Shown: positions 26,890 to 36,700 of the stretch, one piece after another
Layout of the letters: every line of letters starts with the position of its first letter
Position numbering within the stretch: position 1 is the stretch's first letter
DNA from: Marinifilum flexuosum
Lineage (GTDB): Bacteria > Bacteroidota > Bacteroidia > Bacteroidales > Marinifilaceae
DNA length: 64,000 bases
Direction: 5' to 3'
NCBI RefSeq assembly: GCF_003610555.1
Contig: NZ_RAPQ01000011.1
Coordinates: 62,001-126,000, forward strand
Translations under genes and position numbers: made by a program
Notes under the pieces: model-generated
What the model saw: only the letters and a program-made list of their open reading frames with translations
Database searches by the model: none
Told to the model about the DNA's origin: nothing

Positions 26890-26912
26890 CAGGCACTTCT
26901 GTTTTGATTTGA

Positions 26913-26966
26913 ACCTTAAAAATAACAAAAGAGTCAGTGATTGTGACTCTTTTGTTATTGGATTTT
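26913..26966 (-). terminator. Strong terminator of the Cys-rich protein gene
   Basis: Perfect 16-base arms AATAACAAAAGAGTCA (26921-26936) and TGACTCTTTTGTTATT (26944-26959) surround a seven-base loop, just past the stop of the 88-residue gene. They also lie directly upstream of the AraC start. Confidence 0.85.
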
Positions 26967-26967
26967 T

Positions 26968-27234
26968 TTAATCTTCTTTTTTTCTACCCTTTTCCATTAC
27001 CAGACTCATTTTACTCATTACATGATCATAGCCATTTTTTGAGTGTGGCAAGGTACATTCGCTACAGTTTTTAATGCCATTGTCGGTATAGGTAAAGTTT
27101 CCACCGCATTTGTCACCTAACATATACAATGGGCAAAAGCAGAACAGACAATTGAACTCACTTTCGTTTTTCACCTTATGGCAAGGGAAATATTCACATT
27201 TTGTATTCTGAACGAACTTGTAATTTTCAGACAT
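26968..27234 (-). CDS. Cysteine-rich small-domain protein (probable zinc or metal binding)
   Basis: The 88-residue product contains eleven cysteines, in CEYFPCHK, NCLFCFCPLYMLGDKCGG and KNCSECTLPH. The layout matches the 'cysteine-rich small domain' family (PF04071 as I recall), whose members are predicted metal binders, some near cobalamin genes. No cobalamin gene is visible here. It has its own strong terminator and no clear partner. Function is unassigned. Confidence 0.75.
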   Translation of the reverse strand: MSENYKFVQNTKCEYFPCHKVKNESEFNCLFCFCPLYMLGDKCGGNFTYTDNGIKNCSECTLPHSKNGYDHVMSKMSLVMEKGRKKED

Positions 27235-27326
27235 GATTGGTTGCTTTTTATCCGTTAAAACTATTTACAATATTAAGTTTTTTAGTTGTGAAAATTTCAA
27301 GCTGAAATAAGTTTAAAAGCATACGA

Positions 27327-27362
27327 AAAAGCTCATCGAAGATTTTTTTTTCAATGAGCTTT
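27327..27362 (-). terminator. Terminator of the PPOX-like gene
   Basis: AAAGCTCAT (27329 region) pairs with ATGAGCTTT (27353-27361), the loop containing a T-rich run. It lies just after the PPOX stop. Confidence 0.6.
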
Positions 27363-27375
27363 CACGAACTAAATA

Positions 27376-27753
27376 TTAAGATATTCTCGATATTGTAGCA
27401 CTAAGTTTATCAAGGAAGAATACCTCTAAGTTTGGGTTTGTAGCTTCTCGATAAATGCGCTTTACCAATGGACTGTGTTCTAAGATTTTTTCTTTTACCT
27501 CCATATGATTTTCGAATACTACCTCAGCACTTATGCGCAACCACGACATGTCTTCTTGGGAAGCACATAGTTCTATCGAGCTGTTTTGTTGCAGTTCTCT
27601 GTATACTTCTTTTTGATTAGAGGTACAGAACCATAACTTTCCATCATGCTCAAACATAAATTGGAATGGACGAAGTTTTGGTTTATGGTCGAGACCAATT
27701 GTAGCTAAATACTGAAACTTCGATTTGATTAAATAATCGATATATTCTTTCAT
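27376..27753 (-). CDS. Pyridoxamine 5'-phosphate oxidase family (FMN-binding split barrel) protein
   Basis: The 125-residue protein reads YLIKSKFQYLATIGLDHKPKLRPFQFMFEHDGKLWFCTSNQKEVYRELQQN, the typical first half of the FMN-binding split barrel, and then WLRISAEVVFENHMEVKEKILE. Small members of this family are flavin-dependent reductases or heme/nitroimidazole-related proteins. This one is too generic to name. It starts nine bases after the stop of the SnoaL lipoprotein gene on the same strand, so the two form an operon. Confidence 0.8.
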   Translation of the reverse strand: MKEYIDYLIKSKFQYLATIGLDHKPKLRPFQFMFEHDGKLWFCTSNQKEVYRELQQNSSIELCASQEDMSWLRISAEVVFENHMEVKEKILEHSPLVKRIYREATNPNLEVFFLDKLSATISRIS

Positions 27754-27762
27754 TATTTGAGA

Positions 27763-28623
27763 TTAGAAATTGAATTTACCATTGCTATTTTTTGCTTCTG
27801 AATCTGGTATAATTTTTTCGATGGTATCCCAATGTTCAACGATTTTACCATTTTCGATTCTAAACAAATCGTAGAATGCAACTTTCTCTTTCATGAAAAT
27901 CCCTTCTGATACAGACAATACAAAATTGCCTTCGCCTAGAATAATATGATTTTTCTCGTAAACCATAGGCATTCCTGCTTCGGCTAAAGCGCTTAAAGCC
28001 TCAGATAATCCTGCCAAACCATCTTTTACTGCTGGATTGTGCTGGTTGTATTGCTCCGTTGAGATGTAATCGGTGATTTTTTCAGGATTTTCACCCAGGA
28101 AAACATCCTGAATTAAATTTTTCACAAGAATTTTGTTGTCATCCGTTGCATCAAGATTTTTTAGCTCTGTCGGACCATCAATCTGTGTTCTTCCTGAAGC
28201 TGTTTCGTTTACTTTTTCCTGCAAATTGTCCCAGTGTTCAACAATTAAACCATTTTCGAAACGGAAGATGTCAAAACCAATTTTTGGACCGAAAAAGTTG
28301 TAGTCGGTATGGGCAAATATAAAGTTTCCATCTCCAAATACTCGAACGGTGTTTACCTTTGGACTTAAGGAAGGATCAGCTTTTGCAGCTTCAGCTAATT
28401 GTGCCAATACTGCACCAAATCCTTCAAGACCATCGCCAACAGCCTGATTGTGCTGAATGTATTGGTTTGGATTGATGTATTCCACAGGTTTTGTGGCACC
28501 GTTTTCAATCGATTTTAAAAAGTCTACCACTTTTTGCTTGTTAGTAAGTTCCTCACTTGCATTGATGTTATCACAAGAAAACAGAAGCGTTGTTAATGCC
28601 AATACTAATAATAAATTCTTCAT
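27763..28623 (-). CDS. Lipoprotein with two SnoaL-like (NTF2 fold) domains
   Basis: A lipoprotein signal (MKNLLLVLALTTLLFSC) is followed by two similar halves. The first reads NPNQYIQHNQAVGDGLEGFG ... GDGNFIFAHTDYNFFG ... FDIFRFENGLIVEHWDNLQE and the second STEQYNQHNPAVKDGLAGLS ... GEGNFVLSVSEGIFM ... YDLFRIENGKIVEHWDTIEK. This is an internal tandem duplication of a SnoaL-like cone domain. SnoaL relatives include cyclases and isomerases, but many bacterial ones have no known activity. It is transcribed nine bases ahead of the PPOX gene. Confidence 0.85.
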   Translation of the reverse strand: MKNLLLVLALTTLLFSCDNINASEELTNKQKVVDFLKSIENGATKPVEYINPNQYIQHNQAVGDGLEGFGAVLAQLAEAAKADPSLSPKVNTVRVFGDGNFIFAHTDYNFFGPKIGFDIFRFENGLIVEHWDNLQEKVNETASGRTQIDGPTELKNLDATDDNKILVKNLIQDVFLGENPEKITDYISTEQYNQHNPAVKDGLAGLSEALSALAEAGMPMVYEKNHIILGEGNFVLSVSEGIFMKEKVAFYDLFRIENGKIVEHWDTIEKIIPDSEAKNSNGKFNF

Positions 28624-28838
28624 AGTTTTTTAAATTAAAATTTGTTACTGCAAAGATGAGGCAGTATCAATTTCCTGGAAAGGTAAGTTTAGGACAATGA
28701 ATGGTAAAAATTGAATGATTTTGAATTAGGAGATCAATTATAACCAGAAAAAGTACATGCTTATCGGAGAATAAGTGCAATGATCTAAAAATCGCAAGAT
28801 TCCAATCTGTTTAGGCATGTAATCATTCAATATCGCCA

Positions 28839-28846
28839 TATATTTG
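28839..28846 (+). promoter_or_regulatory. -7 promoter element of the oligopeptidase gene
   Basis: TATATTTG matches the Bacteroidota -7 consensus TAnnTTTG 38 bases before the ATG. A partner -33 TTTG at the right spacing was not clear, so this is a weak call. Confidence 0.35.
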
Positions 28847-28884
28847 CCTTAATGGGAAAAATTAACTATTAAATATTTAAACAA

Positions 28885-30792
28885 ATGAACACTAAACTAA
28901 GGAGTATAGGAAGAATTTTTACTTTGGCTCTTCTTATTTCATGTACTGTGTGGCAAGCTACTGCACAGGTAAGTTATCAATCTCGCGAAGAAATTCCAGC
29001 GAAATACAAATGGAATTTTTCTGATATCTACGAAAATTGGGAAGTTTGGGAAGCTGATTTTAAAGCCATTTCGGTAGACATGGAAAAAATACAAGGGTTT
29101 AAAGGTAAATTAGGTGAAGGTTCTGATAATTTAGCAGAAATGCTGAAGATTCAGGAAGATTTAATGAAGAAGGCATATAAAGTATACCAATTTGTTTCAT
29201 TCCAGAGTACTGTTGATCAAAAGAATATGGAGCTGATGGCTAAGCTTCAGCAAGTTCAATTGCTATTCGCTCAGTTTGGAGTGGCAACAGCATGGATTTC
29301 TCCTGAAATGATTCAAATTCCGGAAGCTACCATGAAAGAGTGGGTTGCTTCAAATCCTGCTTTGAAAGATCATAAATTCGACTTAATGGACATGTATCGT
29401 TTACAAAAACATGTTCTTAGCGAAGAAATGGAGCAATTGCTATCCTACTATTCTCAAGTAACTGGTACTGCAGGTAAAGTTTTTACTGCGTTATCTACAG
29501 CAGATATCGAATTCCAAGAAGTGGAATTATCTGATGGTAAAAAGGTAAAAGTTACCCCAGGTGTTTATTCACAAATCGTTACCAACAACCTTAACCAGGA
29601 AGATCGTAAAAAAGCTTACGAAGCATTGTATGATGTATATTACAAGAATAAAAATACATACGCTGCCATTTACAATGGTATTGTTCAGGCGAACTGGGCA
29701 GGTGCTCGTGCTAAAAAATATGAATCATGCCTGGATGCAAGATTGGAAGGAAATAACATTCCTAAGGATGTTTACTTGAACCTGATCAAAACAGTGAAGG
29801 AAAACACTGCTCCAATTCGCAAGTATATCGAATTGAGAAAGAAAGTTTTGGGTCTTGAAAAATACTATGGTTTTGATGGTTCTATCAGCTTGACAGATTA
29901 TAGTAAGAATTATCCTTATGAAGATGCTGTTGAGGTGGTTACTGAGTCAGTTCTTCCGTTAGGTAAAGAGTACCAGGCTAAATTGAAAAAAGCAACAGAA
30001 AGTGGTTGGTTAGATGTTTACGAGAACCCTGGTAAAAGATCTGGAGCTTTTTCTGCTGGTGTTTATGGTGTTCACCCATATATGCTATTGAATTACGATG
30101 AAACTTTGGATTATGTTTTTACTTTAGCACATGAATTGGGACATACAATGCACACAACTCTTTCTAACGAAAATCAACCATTTGCTACGCATGGTTATAC
30201 AATTTTCGTTGCAGAGGTTGCATCTACTTTTAACGAGCGTTTGTTGTTGGATCATATGATGGAAAATACCACAGATCCAAACGAAAGAATTGCATTGTTA
30301 ACTCAGGCAATTGAAGGTATTATTGGTACTTTCTATGCTCAAACTATGTTTGCTGATTATGAATATCAGGTTCACTCAATGGTAGAGCAAGGAAAACCAG
30401 TTAATGCTGAGATTTTAACAAATGTTTGGGGTGGTATTGCTAACGAGTATTATGGCGATGCAACAGAAAAAACAAAATATTCAAACTACCCTTGGACAAG
30501 AATTCCTCATTTCTACAATTCACCATTCTATGTATACCAGTATGCAACTTGTTTTGCTTCATCAGCTAAGTTATACAAGGATGTAATGGAAGGTGATAAG
30601 AAAGATAGAAAGGCTGCTTTGGAAAGATATTTGACTCTATTAAAATCAGGAGGTAATGATTTCCCAATGGAGCAGTTGAAAAAAGCTGGTGTTGATTTGT
30701 CGAAACCAGAAACCATTATGGCTGTTATCAATCAGTTAGATGAATTGGTTGATCAATTGGCTGCAGAACTTGAAAAAGTGAAGAAAAGCTAA
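28885..30792 (+). CDS. pepF: Oligoendopeptidase F-type M3 peptidase, exported
   Basis: The 635-residue zinc peptidase has a predicted signal peptide (LALLISCTVWQATAQ) and then the M3 family body beginning YQSREEIPAKYKWNFSDIYENWEVWEADF. The zinc motif HELGHTMHT lies near residue 416, with the downstream ligand Glu in VAEVASTFNE. The match to PepF extends to the end (FYVYQYATCFASSAKLYKDV, then LKSGGNDFPMEQLKKAGVDL). The family cleaves short peptides. The signal peptide suggests a periplasmic version, as seen in several Bacteroidota. It stands alone and ends at a strong terminator. Confidence 0.94.
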   Translation: MNTKLRSIGRIFTLALLISCTVWQATAQVSYQSREEIPAKYKWNFSDIYENWEVWEADFKAISVDMEKIQGFKGKLGEGSDNLAEMLKIQEDLMKKAYKVYQFVSFQSTVDQKNMELMAKLQQVQLLFAQFGVATAWISPEMIQIPEATMKEWVASNPALKDHKFDLMDMYRLQKHVLSEEMEQLLSYYSQVTGTAGKVFTALSTADIEFQEVELSDGKKVKVTPGVYSQIVTNNLNQEDRKKAYEALYDVYYKNKNTYAAIYNGIVQANWAGARAKKYESCLDARLEGNNIPKDVYLNLIKTVKENTAPIRKYIELRKKVLGLEKYYGFDGSISLTDYSKNYPYEDAVEVVTESVLPLGKEYQAKLKKATESGWLDVYENPGKRSGAFSAGVYGVHPYMLLNYDETLDYVFTLAHELGHTMHTTLSNENQPFATHGYTIFVAEVASTFNERLLLDHMMENTTDPNERIALLTQAIEGIIGTFYAQTMFADYEYQVHSMVEQGKPVNAEILTNVWGGIANEYYGDATEKTKYSNYPWTRIPHFYNSPFYVYQYATCFASSAKLYKDVMEGDKKDRKAALERYLTLLKSGGNDFPMEQLKKAGVDLSKPETIMAVINQLDELVDQLAAELEKVKKS

Positions 30793-30815
30793 TTAATTAG
30801 CAATATTAAACATAG

Positions 30816-30844
30816 AAAGCAGCTCATTTGAGCTGCTTTTTTTG
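30816..30844 (+). terminator. Terminator of pepF
   Basis: AAAGCAGCTCA (30816-30826) and TGAGCTGCTTT (30829-30839) with a two-base loop are followed by a seven-base T-run, 24 bases after the stop. Confidence 0.88.
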
Positions 30845-30981
30845 TCTGCTTATATAGATGTCTAATCATTTACAGGCTATTGTAAGATTTTCAATTCCCT
30901 TGGATCTTACCCTTTTACTTTGTTTTATCCACTCCCTACCACAGGTCAGTCCTTCCTGACCACCTGGCAACATTACATTCC

Positions 30982-31118
30982 TGTCCGGGAAGCCAAACAT
31001 CTTGTCCGGGAAAGCATTTTCCTGTGTCCGGGACTAGCTTCGATTTGTCCGGGAAGAGCTCCTTGCTGTCCGGGAGCTCATGACTTGTGTCCGGGAAAAG
31101 GTGCCGCTTTTCCGGGAA
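30982..31118. repeat. 21-bp periodic TGTCCGGGAA repeat array
   Basis: Seven copies of TGTCCGGGA(A/C/G) start at 30982, 31003, 31025, 31046, 31067, 31088 and 31109 (the last begins TT). Spacings are 21, 22, 21, 21, 21, 21: about two helical turns. The 11 bases between cores vary freely, so only the core is conserved. The array lies in the convergent gap between pepF and the Gfo/Idh/MocA gene, where the remaining sequence shows no gene; a GGTCAG/CTGACC hairpin lies just upstream near 30945. Confidence 0.85.
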
Positions 31119-31160
31119 GCTATAAATTAAGCAATTAAAAAGCCAAGCTAGATCCTATTC

Positions 31161-32141
31161 TTACTTTATGTGACCTAAAATTTTATCCATTACCCATGCG
31201 GTATGACTGGCCGATTTTCCTGTAGATGGATGAATAAGCTTTCCAAGAAGGTGGTCTCTCATGTTTTGAACATGATACAGTTGTATGTTTTCAGGATTCT
31301 CGATGAATTCTTCCTGAATGCCATTTTCATTTTCCAATTGGATAGGGAATTCATCGAAAACCGAAAATGTCAATTTTCCTTTGCTTCCATATATTTCAAC
31401 CTTATCTTCTCGGGTGTTGCAGCCAAAATTCCAACTTCCGCTGCCGGTGATTCCATTTTTGTGTATCCAACAAGCTGCAATGGCATCTTTGGCAGGGTAT
31501 AGTTCTTGTTGATTTGTTGAAATTCCTGATGCATTTTCAATATCACCAAGCAAATAAGTGAACAGATTAAGGCCATGACTAGCCAAATCGTCGAAATATC
31601 CTCCGGGAGCAATTTGATTATCCGTGCGCCAATTGTATTCTCCTGATAAATCCAATAGATTTGGTGCCTTGCTCAAATGCCAGCTAATGTGTCTAATTTT
31701 ACCAATTGAATTGTTGTTGATCAGTTGTTTTACCTTATTAAATCTCGGAAGAGAACGGCGGTAATAGGCTACAAAAAGAGGTAAATTCTTATTCTCGAAC
31801 GCACTTGTAATTTCAATACAATCAGAGTAGGATGGAGCCATTGGCTTTTCGATGCAGCAAATTTTTCCTGCTTCAGCAACCTTTAAAGCATATTCCTTGT
31901 GAGAATCGGGAGGAGTGGCAATGTAAATCGCATCAATATCATTGTCATGAATTATTTCGTTGGCATTTGTGGAGTACTTTGAGATATTATGTCTTTTTGC
32001 GTAACTGTGCAATAAGTTCTCATCACGGCGCATTACGGCTAAAAGTTCAAATCCTAAAGTTTTTGGATAAGCTGGTCCGCTTTTGATCTCAGTAACTTTT
32101 CCACAACCAATAATTCCCCAACGTATGATTTTATCTGACAT
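31161..32141 (-). CDS. Gfo/Idh/MocA family NAD(P)-dependent oxidoreductase
   Basis: The 326-residue product has the family's N-terminal nucleotide motif (IIRWGIIGCGKVTE) and the catalytic segment CIEKPMAPSY with the conserved EKP lysine. The substrate-binding half includes GGYFDDLASHGLNLF, where the catalytic His is expected in the GxxxDxxxH pattern. Members act on sugars, inositols and related alcohols. The substrate here is not defined, and the gene has no sugar-operon neighbours. The stop lies just past the 21-bp repeat array. Confidence 0.9.
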   Translation of the reverse strand: MSDKIIRWGIIGCGKVTEIKSGPAYPKTLGFELLAVMRRDENLLHSYAKRHNISKYSTNANEIIHDNDIDAIYIATPPDSHKEYALKVAEAGKICCIEKPMAPSYSDCIEITSAFENKNLPLFVAYYRRSLPRFNKVKQLINNNSIGKIRHISWHLSKAPNLLDLSGEYNWRTDNQIAPGGYFDDLASHGLNLFTYLLGDIENASGISTNQQELYPAKDAIAACWIHKNGITGSGSWNFGCNTREDKVEIYGSKGKLTFSVFDEFPIQLENENGIQEEFIENPENIQLYHVQNMRDHLLGKLIHPSTGKSASHTAWVMDKILGHIK

Positions 32142-32209
32142 ATCTTACTTTTTAATGTCACGAAGATAAATGTTTTTTGAACTTAAAGAGGGAAGGTGTT
32201 ATAATAAAA

Positions 32210-32240
32210 CAGCATCAATTCAAAATGAACTGATGCTGTT
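32210..32240. terminator. Hairpin between the oxidoreductase and efflux genes
   Basis: ACAGCATCA and TGATGCTGT pair and extend inward with TTCA/TGAA across a short loop. It lies in the gap between the end of the efflux operon and the start of the divergently ordered oxidoreductase gene. It could be a terminator or a structured element. Confidence 0.55.
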
Positions 32241-32278
32241 GTTGATATGCTAAATGAAAGGTAAAATACGATAAAAGT

Positions 32279-32341
32279 GTGACCAGATCATTTGATTGAA
32301 GAACCACCTTCAACTACAATACCCACTATTGATCTGGTCAC
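32279..32341 (-). repeat. Nested inverted repeat after the first efflux operon
   Basis: GTGACCAGATCA (32279-32290) is exactly complementary to TGATCTGGTCAC (32330-32341). The 39-base interior holds a second hairpin, TTGAAG/CTTCAA. It sits 12 bases after the TolC-like stop codon. No T-run follows on the minus strand, so a plain terminator is not obvious. Confidence 0.6.
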
Positions 32342-32352
32342 TTCATCCCACT

Positions 32353-33774
32353 TTATTTTTGTTTCCAGCCTCCGCCTAAAGCTTTGTAAAGCTCAACAAT
32401 GGAGTTTAACTGGTTGAATTTTGAATTGATCATGTTAATCTCAGAAGAAAGAGCATTGCTTCGTGCTGTCAGTACTTCCAGATAGGTTGTATTGGCATAT
32501 CCGCTGTTTAGTAGTTCTTCAGAATAACTTACCGCATCGGTTAAAGCCTGCAATTCCTGCTTTCTGATTTCATATCGATCCTGCTCGGTATGGTAGCTGT
32601 ACAAGGCGTCTGATACCTCTTTGCTGGCAGTTAATAAAGCTTTCTTGAAGCTGTATTTTGCCTCGGCCTGTTTTGCTTTTGCTACTTCATGCTGGGTTCT
32701 GATATTTCTTTTGTTGAAAAGAGGTTGGGTCAGGTTTCCAATTACATTACTGAAAATGGAAGAAGAACTGAACCAGTCTTCAAATTTCAAACTTTCAAAC
32801 CCGGCTGATGCACTTACGCTGATGCTTGGATAAAAATTACTTTTTGCAACATTGGTTAACTCAAAAGCATTCTTTAAACCAAATTCTGCAGCCATAACAT
32901 CCGGACGGTTGCTAAGCAGTTGAACCGGGAAACCAGTTTCCAGCTGGATATTGATTTCCTGATCTGCCAGATTACCTCTATCAATATCACCAACAGTTCT
33001 TCCCAGAAGAATGGAGATGGTATTTTCCAATAGCGATACATTCTGCTTCAGGTCAAGCAGTAAAATCTGAGTGCTGTACAGTTGAGCTTCGGTTTGCTTA
33101 ACTGCCGCTTCGGTAACCTGACCAGCCTCTTTCAGGCTTATCATGGTCTCCAGACTTTCCTTGCGGTTGGTAACCGTTTTACTGGCTACTTCAACTTGTG
33201 CATCAAGTGCCAATAGTTGATAGTAAGCAGAAGCCATGTTGGCTACCAAGGCACTTTCAACAGCTCGTCTTGAAGCTTCAGACTGCAAGTAGGCTGCCTG
33301 AGAGGCTCTTTTGTTGCTTCTGATTTTTCCCCAAATATCTGCTTCCCATGAAATGGTACCGTTTAACTGGTAGTTTTCATAGCTGGGACCATTGCCTCCG
33401 GCTGAAACGCCAGACATACTATTGTCTGACAATTCATATTTTCCGCCGTTGGCACCCAAATTCAAGGATGGGAGATAGCCCATTTTCCCTTGTTTGTAAT
33501 AGGCTTCAGCAGCATTTACTCTTTCCACTGCCATTAACAGGTCGAGGTTGGAATTCAGAGCTTCACGAACCAGGTTATTTAGCTTGGCATCGGTAAACAA
33601 TTCCTCCCAGGGCATGTTGGCTAATGTGGCTGAGTCATTTGTTGATACATTTCTGTATTGATCCTGAATTTCGATATCAGGCTGTTGGTATTTCCTGGCA
33701 ACAAAGCAAGACTGCAGGCTTGTTGTAGCAAAAGCCAAAAATACCATTCCATATATAATTTTATTTCTTCTCAT
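32353..33774 (-). CDS. TolC-family outer-membrane efflux lipoprotein (NodT/OprM type)
   Basis: From the ATG at 33774 (a GTG at 33783 is also possible) the product starts with a lipoprotein signal ending at the Cys in TSLQSC. The body has two repeats of the outer-membrane factor fold: NLVREALNSNLDLLMAVERVNAAEAYYKQGKMGYLPSLNLGANGG in the first half, and LLSNRPDVMAAEFGLKNAFELTNVAKSNFYPSISVSASAG, the conserved second-half motif. It would form a trimeric channel for the RND pump whose permease gene ends 15 bases upstream. It is the last gene of the first efflux operon. Confidence 0.93.
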   Translation of the reverse strand: MRRNKIIYGMVFLAFATTSLQSCFVARKYQQPDIEIQDQYRNVSTNDSATLANMPWEELFTDAKLNNLVREALNSNLDLLMAVERVNAAEAYYKQGKMGYLPSLNLGANGGKYELSDNSMSGVSAGGNGPSYENYQLNGTISWEADIWGKIRSNKRASQAAYLQSEASRRAVESALVANMASAYYQLLALDAQVEVASKTVTNRKESLETMISLKEAGQVTEAAVKQTEAQLYSTQILLLDLKQNVSLLENTISILLGRTVGDIDRGNLADQEINIQLETGFPVQLLSNRPDVMAAEFGLKNAFELTNVAKSNFYPSISVSASAGFESLKFEDWFSSSSIFSNVIGNLTQPLFNKRNIRTQHEVAKAKQAEAKYSFKKALLTASKEVSDALYSYHTEQDRYEIRKQELQALTDAVSYSEELLNSGYANTTYLEVLTARSNALSSEINMINSKFNQLNSIVELYKALGGGWKQK

Positions 33775-33788
33775 TGATTGCACTCTTG

Positions 33789-36700
33789 TTATTGAACGTT
33801 AGCCAGTTCTTCTACTTCCATTTCTTCCAATTCCTCTTCTTTTGGAGCTCCGCTAATCTTCTCTTGAATGATTTGGAAAATCACAAAGAAGGCAGGAATT
33901 ACAAATACTCCAAAGACAGTTCCGATCAACATACCACCAACAGCTCCGGTACCAATGGAACGGTTACCAACAGCTCCGGCGCCACTTGCCAACATCAATG
34001 GCATCAAACCAAGAATAAAGGCAAAGGATGTCATCAGGATCGGACGTAAACGTGCTTTTGCACCTTCAGCGGCAGCTTGCAATATTTCCATTCCCTGTCT
34101 GCGACGTTGAAGGGCGAACTCTACAATAAGAATGGCATTTTTCGCTAGCAGACCAATCAACATGATTAAGGCAACCTGGAAATAAATGTTGTTTTCCAAA
34201 CCAATGAGCTTTACAAAGAATATGGCTCCAAAGATCCCGATAGGGAGTGACAATAGAATTGAGAATGGAAGAATATAACTTTCGTACTGCGCAGCAAGAA
34301 GGAAATAGACAAAAATCAAACTCAATACAAAAACAACTACTGCCTGGTTACCTGCCTTTTCTTCCTCACGGGTCATTCCTGAGAATTCATATCCATAATT
34401 CGAAGGAAGTGTTTGTGCTGCTACCTCGCGAATGGCTTGAATAGCATCACCAGTACTATATCCAGGATTTACGTTTCCGTTAATGGTTGCTGAGTTAAAC
34501 AGGTTGAATCGATTTACCACATCAGGACCATTCACCTTTTTCATATTAACGAATTGGCTTACCGATACCAGCTCATTGTTCGCGTTACGAACAAATACAT
34601 TGTTCATCGATTCAATGGTTTCTCTATCCTCAGGAGAAGCTTGAAGCATCACACGGTATTGTTTTCCAAATCGGTTAAAATCGGCTGCATACCAGCTTCC
34701 GTAATATCCCTGAAGAGTTGAAAACAGTCCGTTAACAGAAATACCGGCTTCTTTTACTTTCTCAACATTTACTTCCATTTCGTACTGAGGGAATCCTGTG
34801 TTGAAAGAAGTAATAGCATATTTAATTTCTGGACGTTGATTTAGCGCTCCCAGGAATTGTCCACTTTTTGCCATTAAGTCGTCAAAAGACCCATTTGATT
34901 TATCTTGTAGTCTCATCTCGAAACCATCGGAGTTACCGAAACCACGAACGGTAGGAGGAGCGAAGAATAGAATCCTTGCTTCATTGATTCCTGCAGTACG
35001 ACCAAATAGCTGTCCAATAATGGCATTTACTTTTTGGTGATCTTCTTTTCTCTCGTGCCAATCTTTAAGCTTGATAACGGCAAATGCTTTCGATCCACCA
35101 TTTGTTCCACTCATCAAACTAAAACCAATCACGAACATACGTTCCTCTACAACGTCAATCTCCTCGATGATGCTTTCAACCTTTCCGGCAACCTCAGTAG
35201 TTCTGTCAAGAGTACTTCCCGGAGGCAAAGTGATATCACAGAAAATGATTCCCTGGTCTTCATTTGGAATAAATCCTGTAGGAGTGGTTTTGAAGAACCA
35301 TCCTGCCAACAGGGTAAAGCCAATAAGGATTGCACCTGCTAACCATTTTCTATTGATAAGGAATTTTACAGATTTGGTATATCGGTCGGTGATTGCATCA
35401 AAACCCGTATTGAAAGATGTATAGAATCTGTTCATCAATCCTTTTTTGTGCTCTTCACTAGGATTGTGAGGTTTCAAAAGCAAAGCACACAATGCCGGAC
35501 TCAATGTTAATGCGTTAATTGCTGAAATAACAATGGCTACCGCTAGGGTGATGGCAAACTGCTGGTAAAATGCACCTGTTGGACCTTTCAAGAAAGAAAC
35601 CGGAATAAATACAGCAGACATTACAAGGGTGATTGAGATAATCGCACCCGTGATTTCACTCATGGCTGATACAGTAGCTTTCTTGGCACTTTTTGCTCCA
35701 TTGTCCAGTTTCGCATGAACCGCTTCCACAACCACAATGGCATCATCAACCACGATACCAATGGCCAAGACCAGAGCAAATAAAGTCAACATGTTAATCG
35801 AGAATCCAAACAGATTCAGGAAAAAGAAAGTACCGACAATCGCCACCGGAACAGCAATTGCTGGAATCAATGTTGATCTAAAGTCCTGTAGAAAAAGGAA
35901 AACCACAAGGAAAACCAAAAGGAATGCCTCAATAAGAGTTGAAATTACCTTTGAAATAGATGCCTCAAGAAAGTCGTTGGTATTAAAAGGAATCACATAA
36001 CCGATTCCCTTAGGAAAATCGACACTTGCCTTTTCCAGGGTGCGTTCTACTTCCTTGATAATTTCCTGAGCATTGGAACCTGAGGTCTGATATACCGCAA
36101 CGGCAACAGATGGATTTCCGTTTGTAATGTTCTTTGTTGCATAGCTAAAAGCTCCAAGTTCAACTTTTGCTACATCTTTCAATCTTAGGAAGTCACTGTT
36201 CCCTTCAGAACGAAGAATAATATTTTCATACTCCTCTTGAGTAGAAAGTTTCCCTTTATAGCGAATTACATATTCGAATGATTGGCTTGAGTTTGCTCCA
36301 AATTTACCGGGAGCAGCTTCAAGGTTTTGCTCGTTTAATGCAGCAACAACATCTTGTGGTGTTAAACCATATGCAGCCATTTTTTCAGGTTTCAACCAGA
36401 TTCTCATGGAGTAATCTCGTGATCCAAAAACATTGGCATCACCAACCCCATTAATCCTTTTAATCATAGGGATTAGGTTGATACGAGCATAGTTTTCAAT
36501 AAAGGTGGCATCAAAGTCATCATTCTCTGAATACAGAGACAAGAACATCAATACACTCGTCTGAACTTTCTTTGTGGTCACCCCGGATTGAATTACCTGC
36601 TGTGGCAGTTTGCTATTTACAGTTGCTACACGGTTTTGCACGTTCACAGCTGCAATATCAGGGTTGGTTCCTAACTCGAAGTATACGCTAATGGTTGCGG

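Noticed and set aside
13953-31118. CRISPR arrays at the two repeat sites
   Set aside because: The first array repeats whole 85-base units without unique spacers; the second has 10-base cores with 11-base spacers. Neither fits CRISPR, and no cas gene is present.
30920-31138. A 72-residue frame with a CPG-type heptad over the 21-bp array
   Set aside because: The heptad follows from a 21-base period, and one 22-base step breaks it. No start signal or homology is visible.
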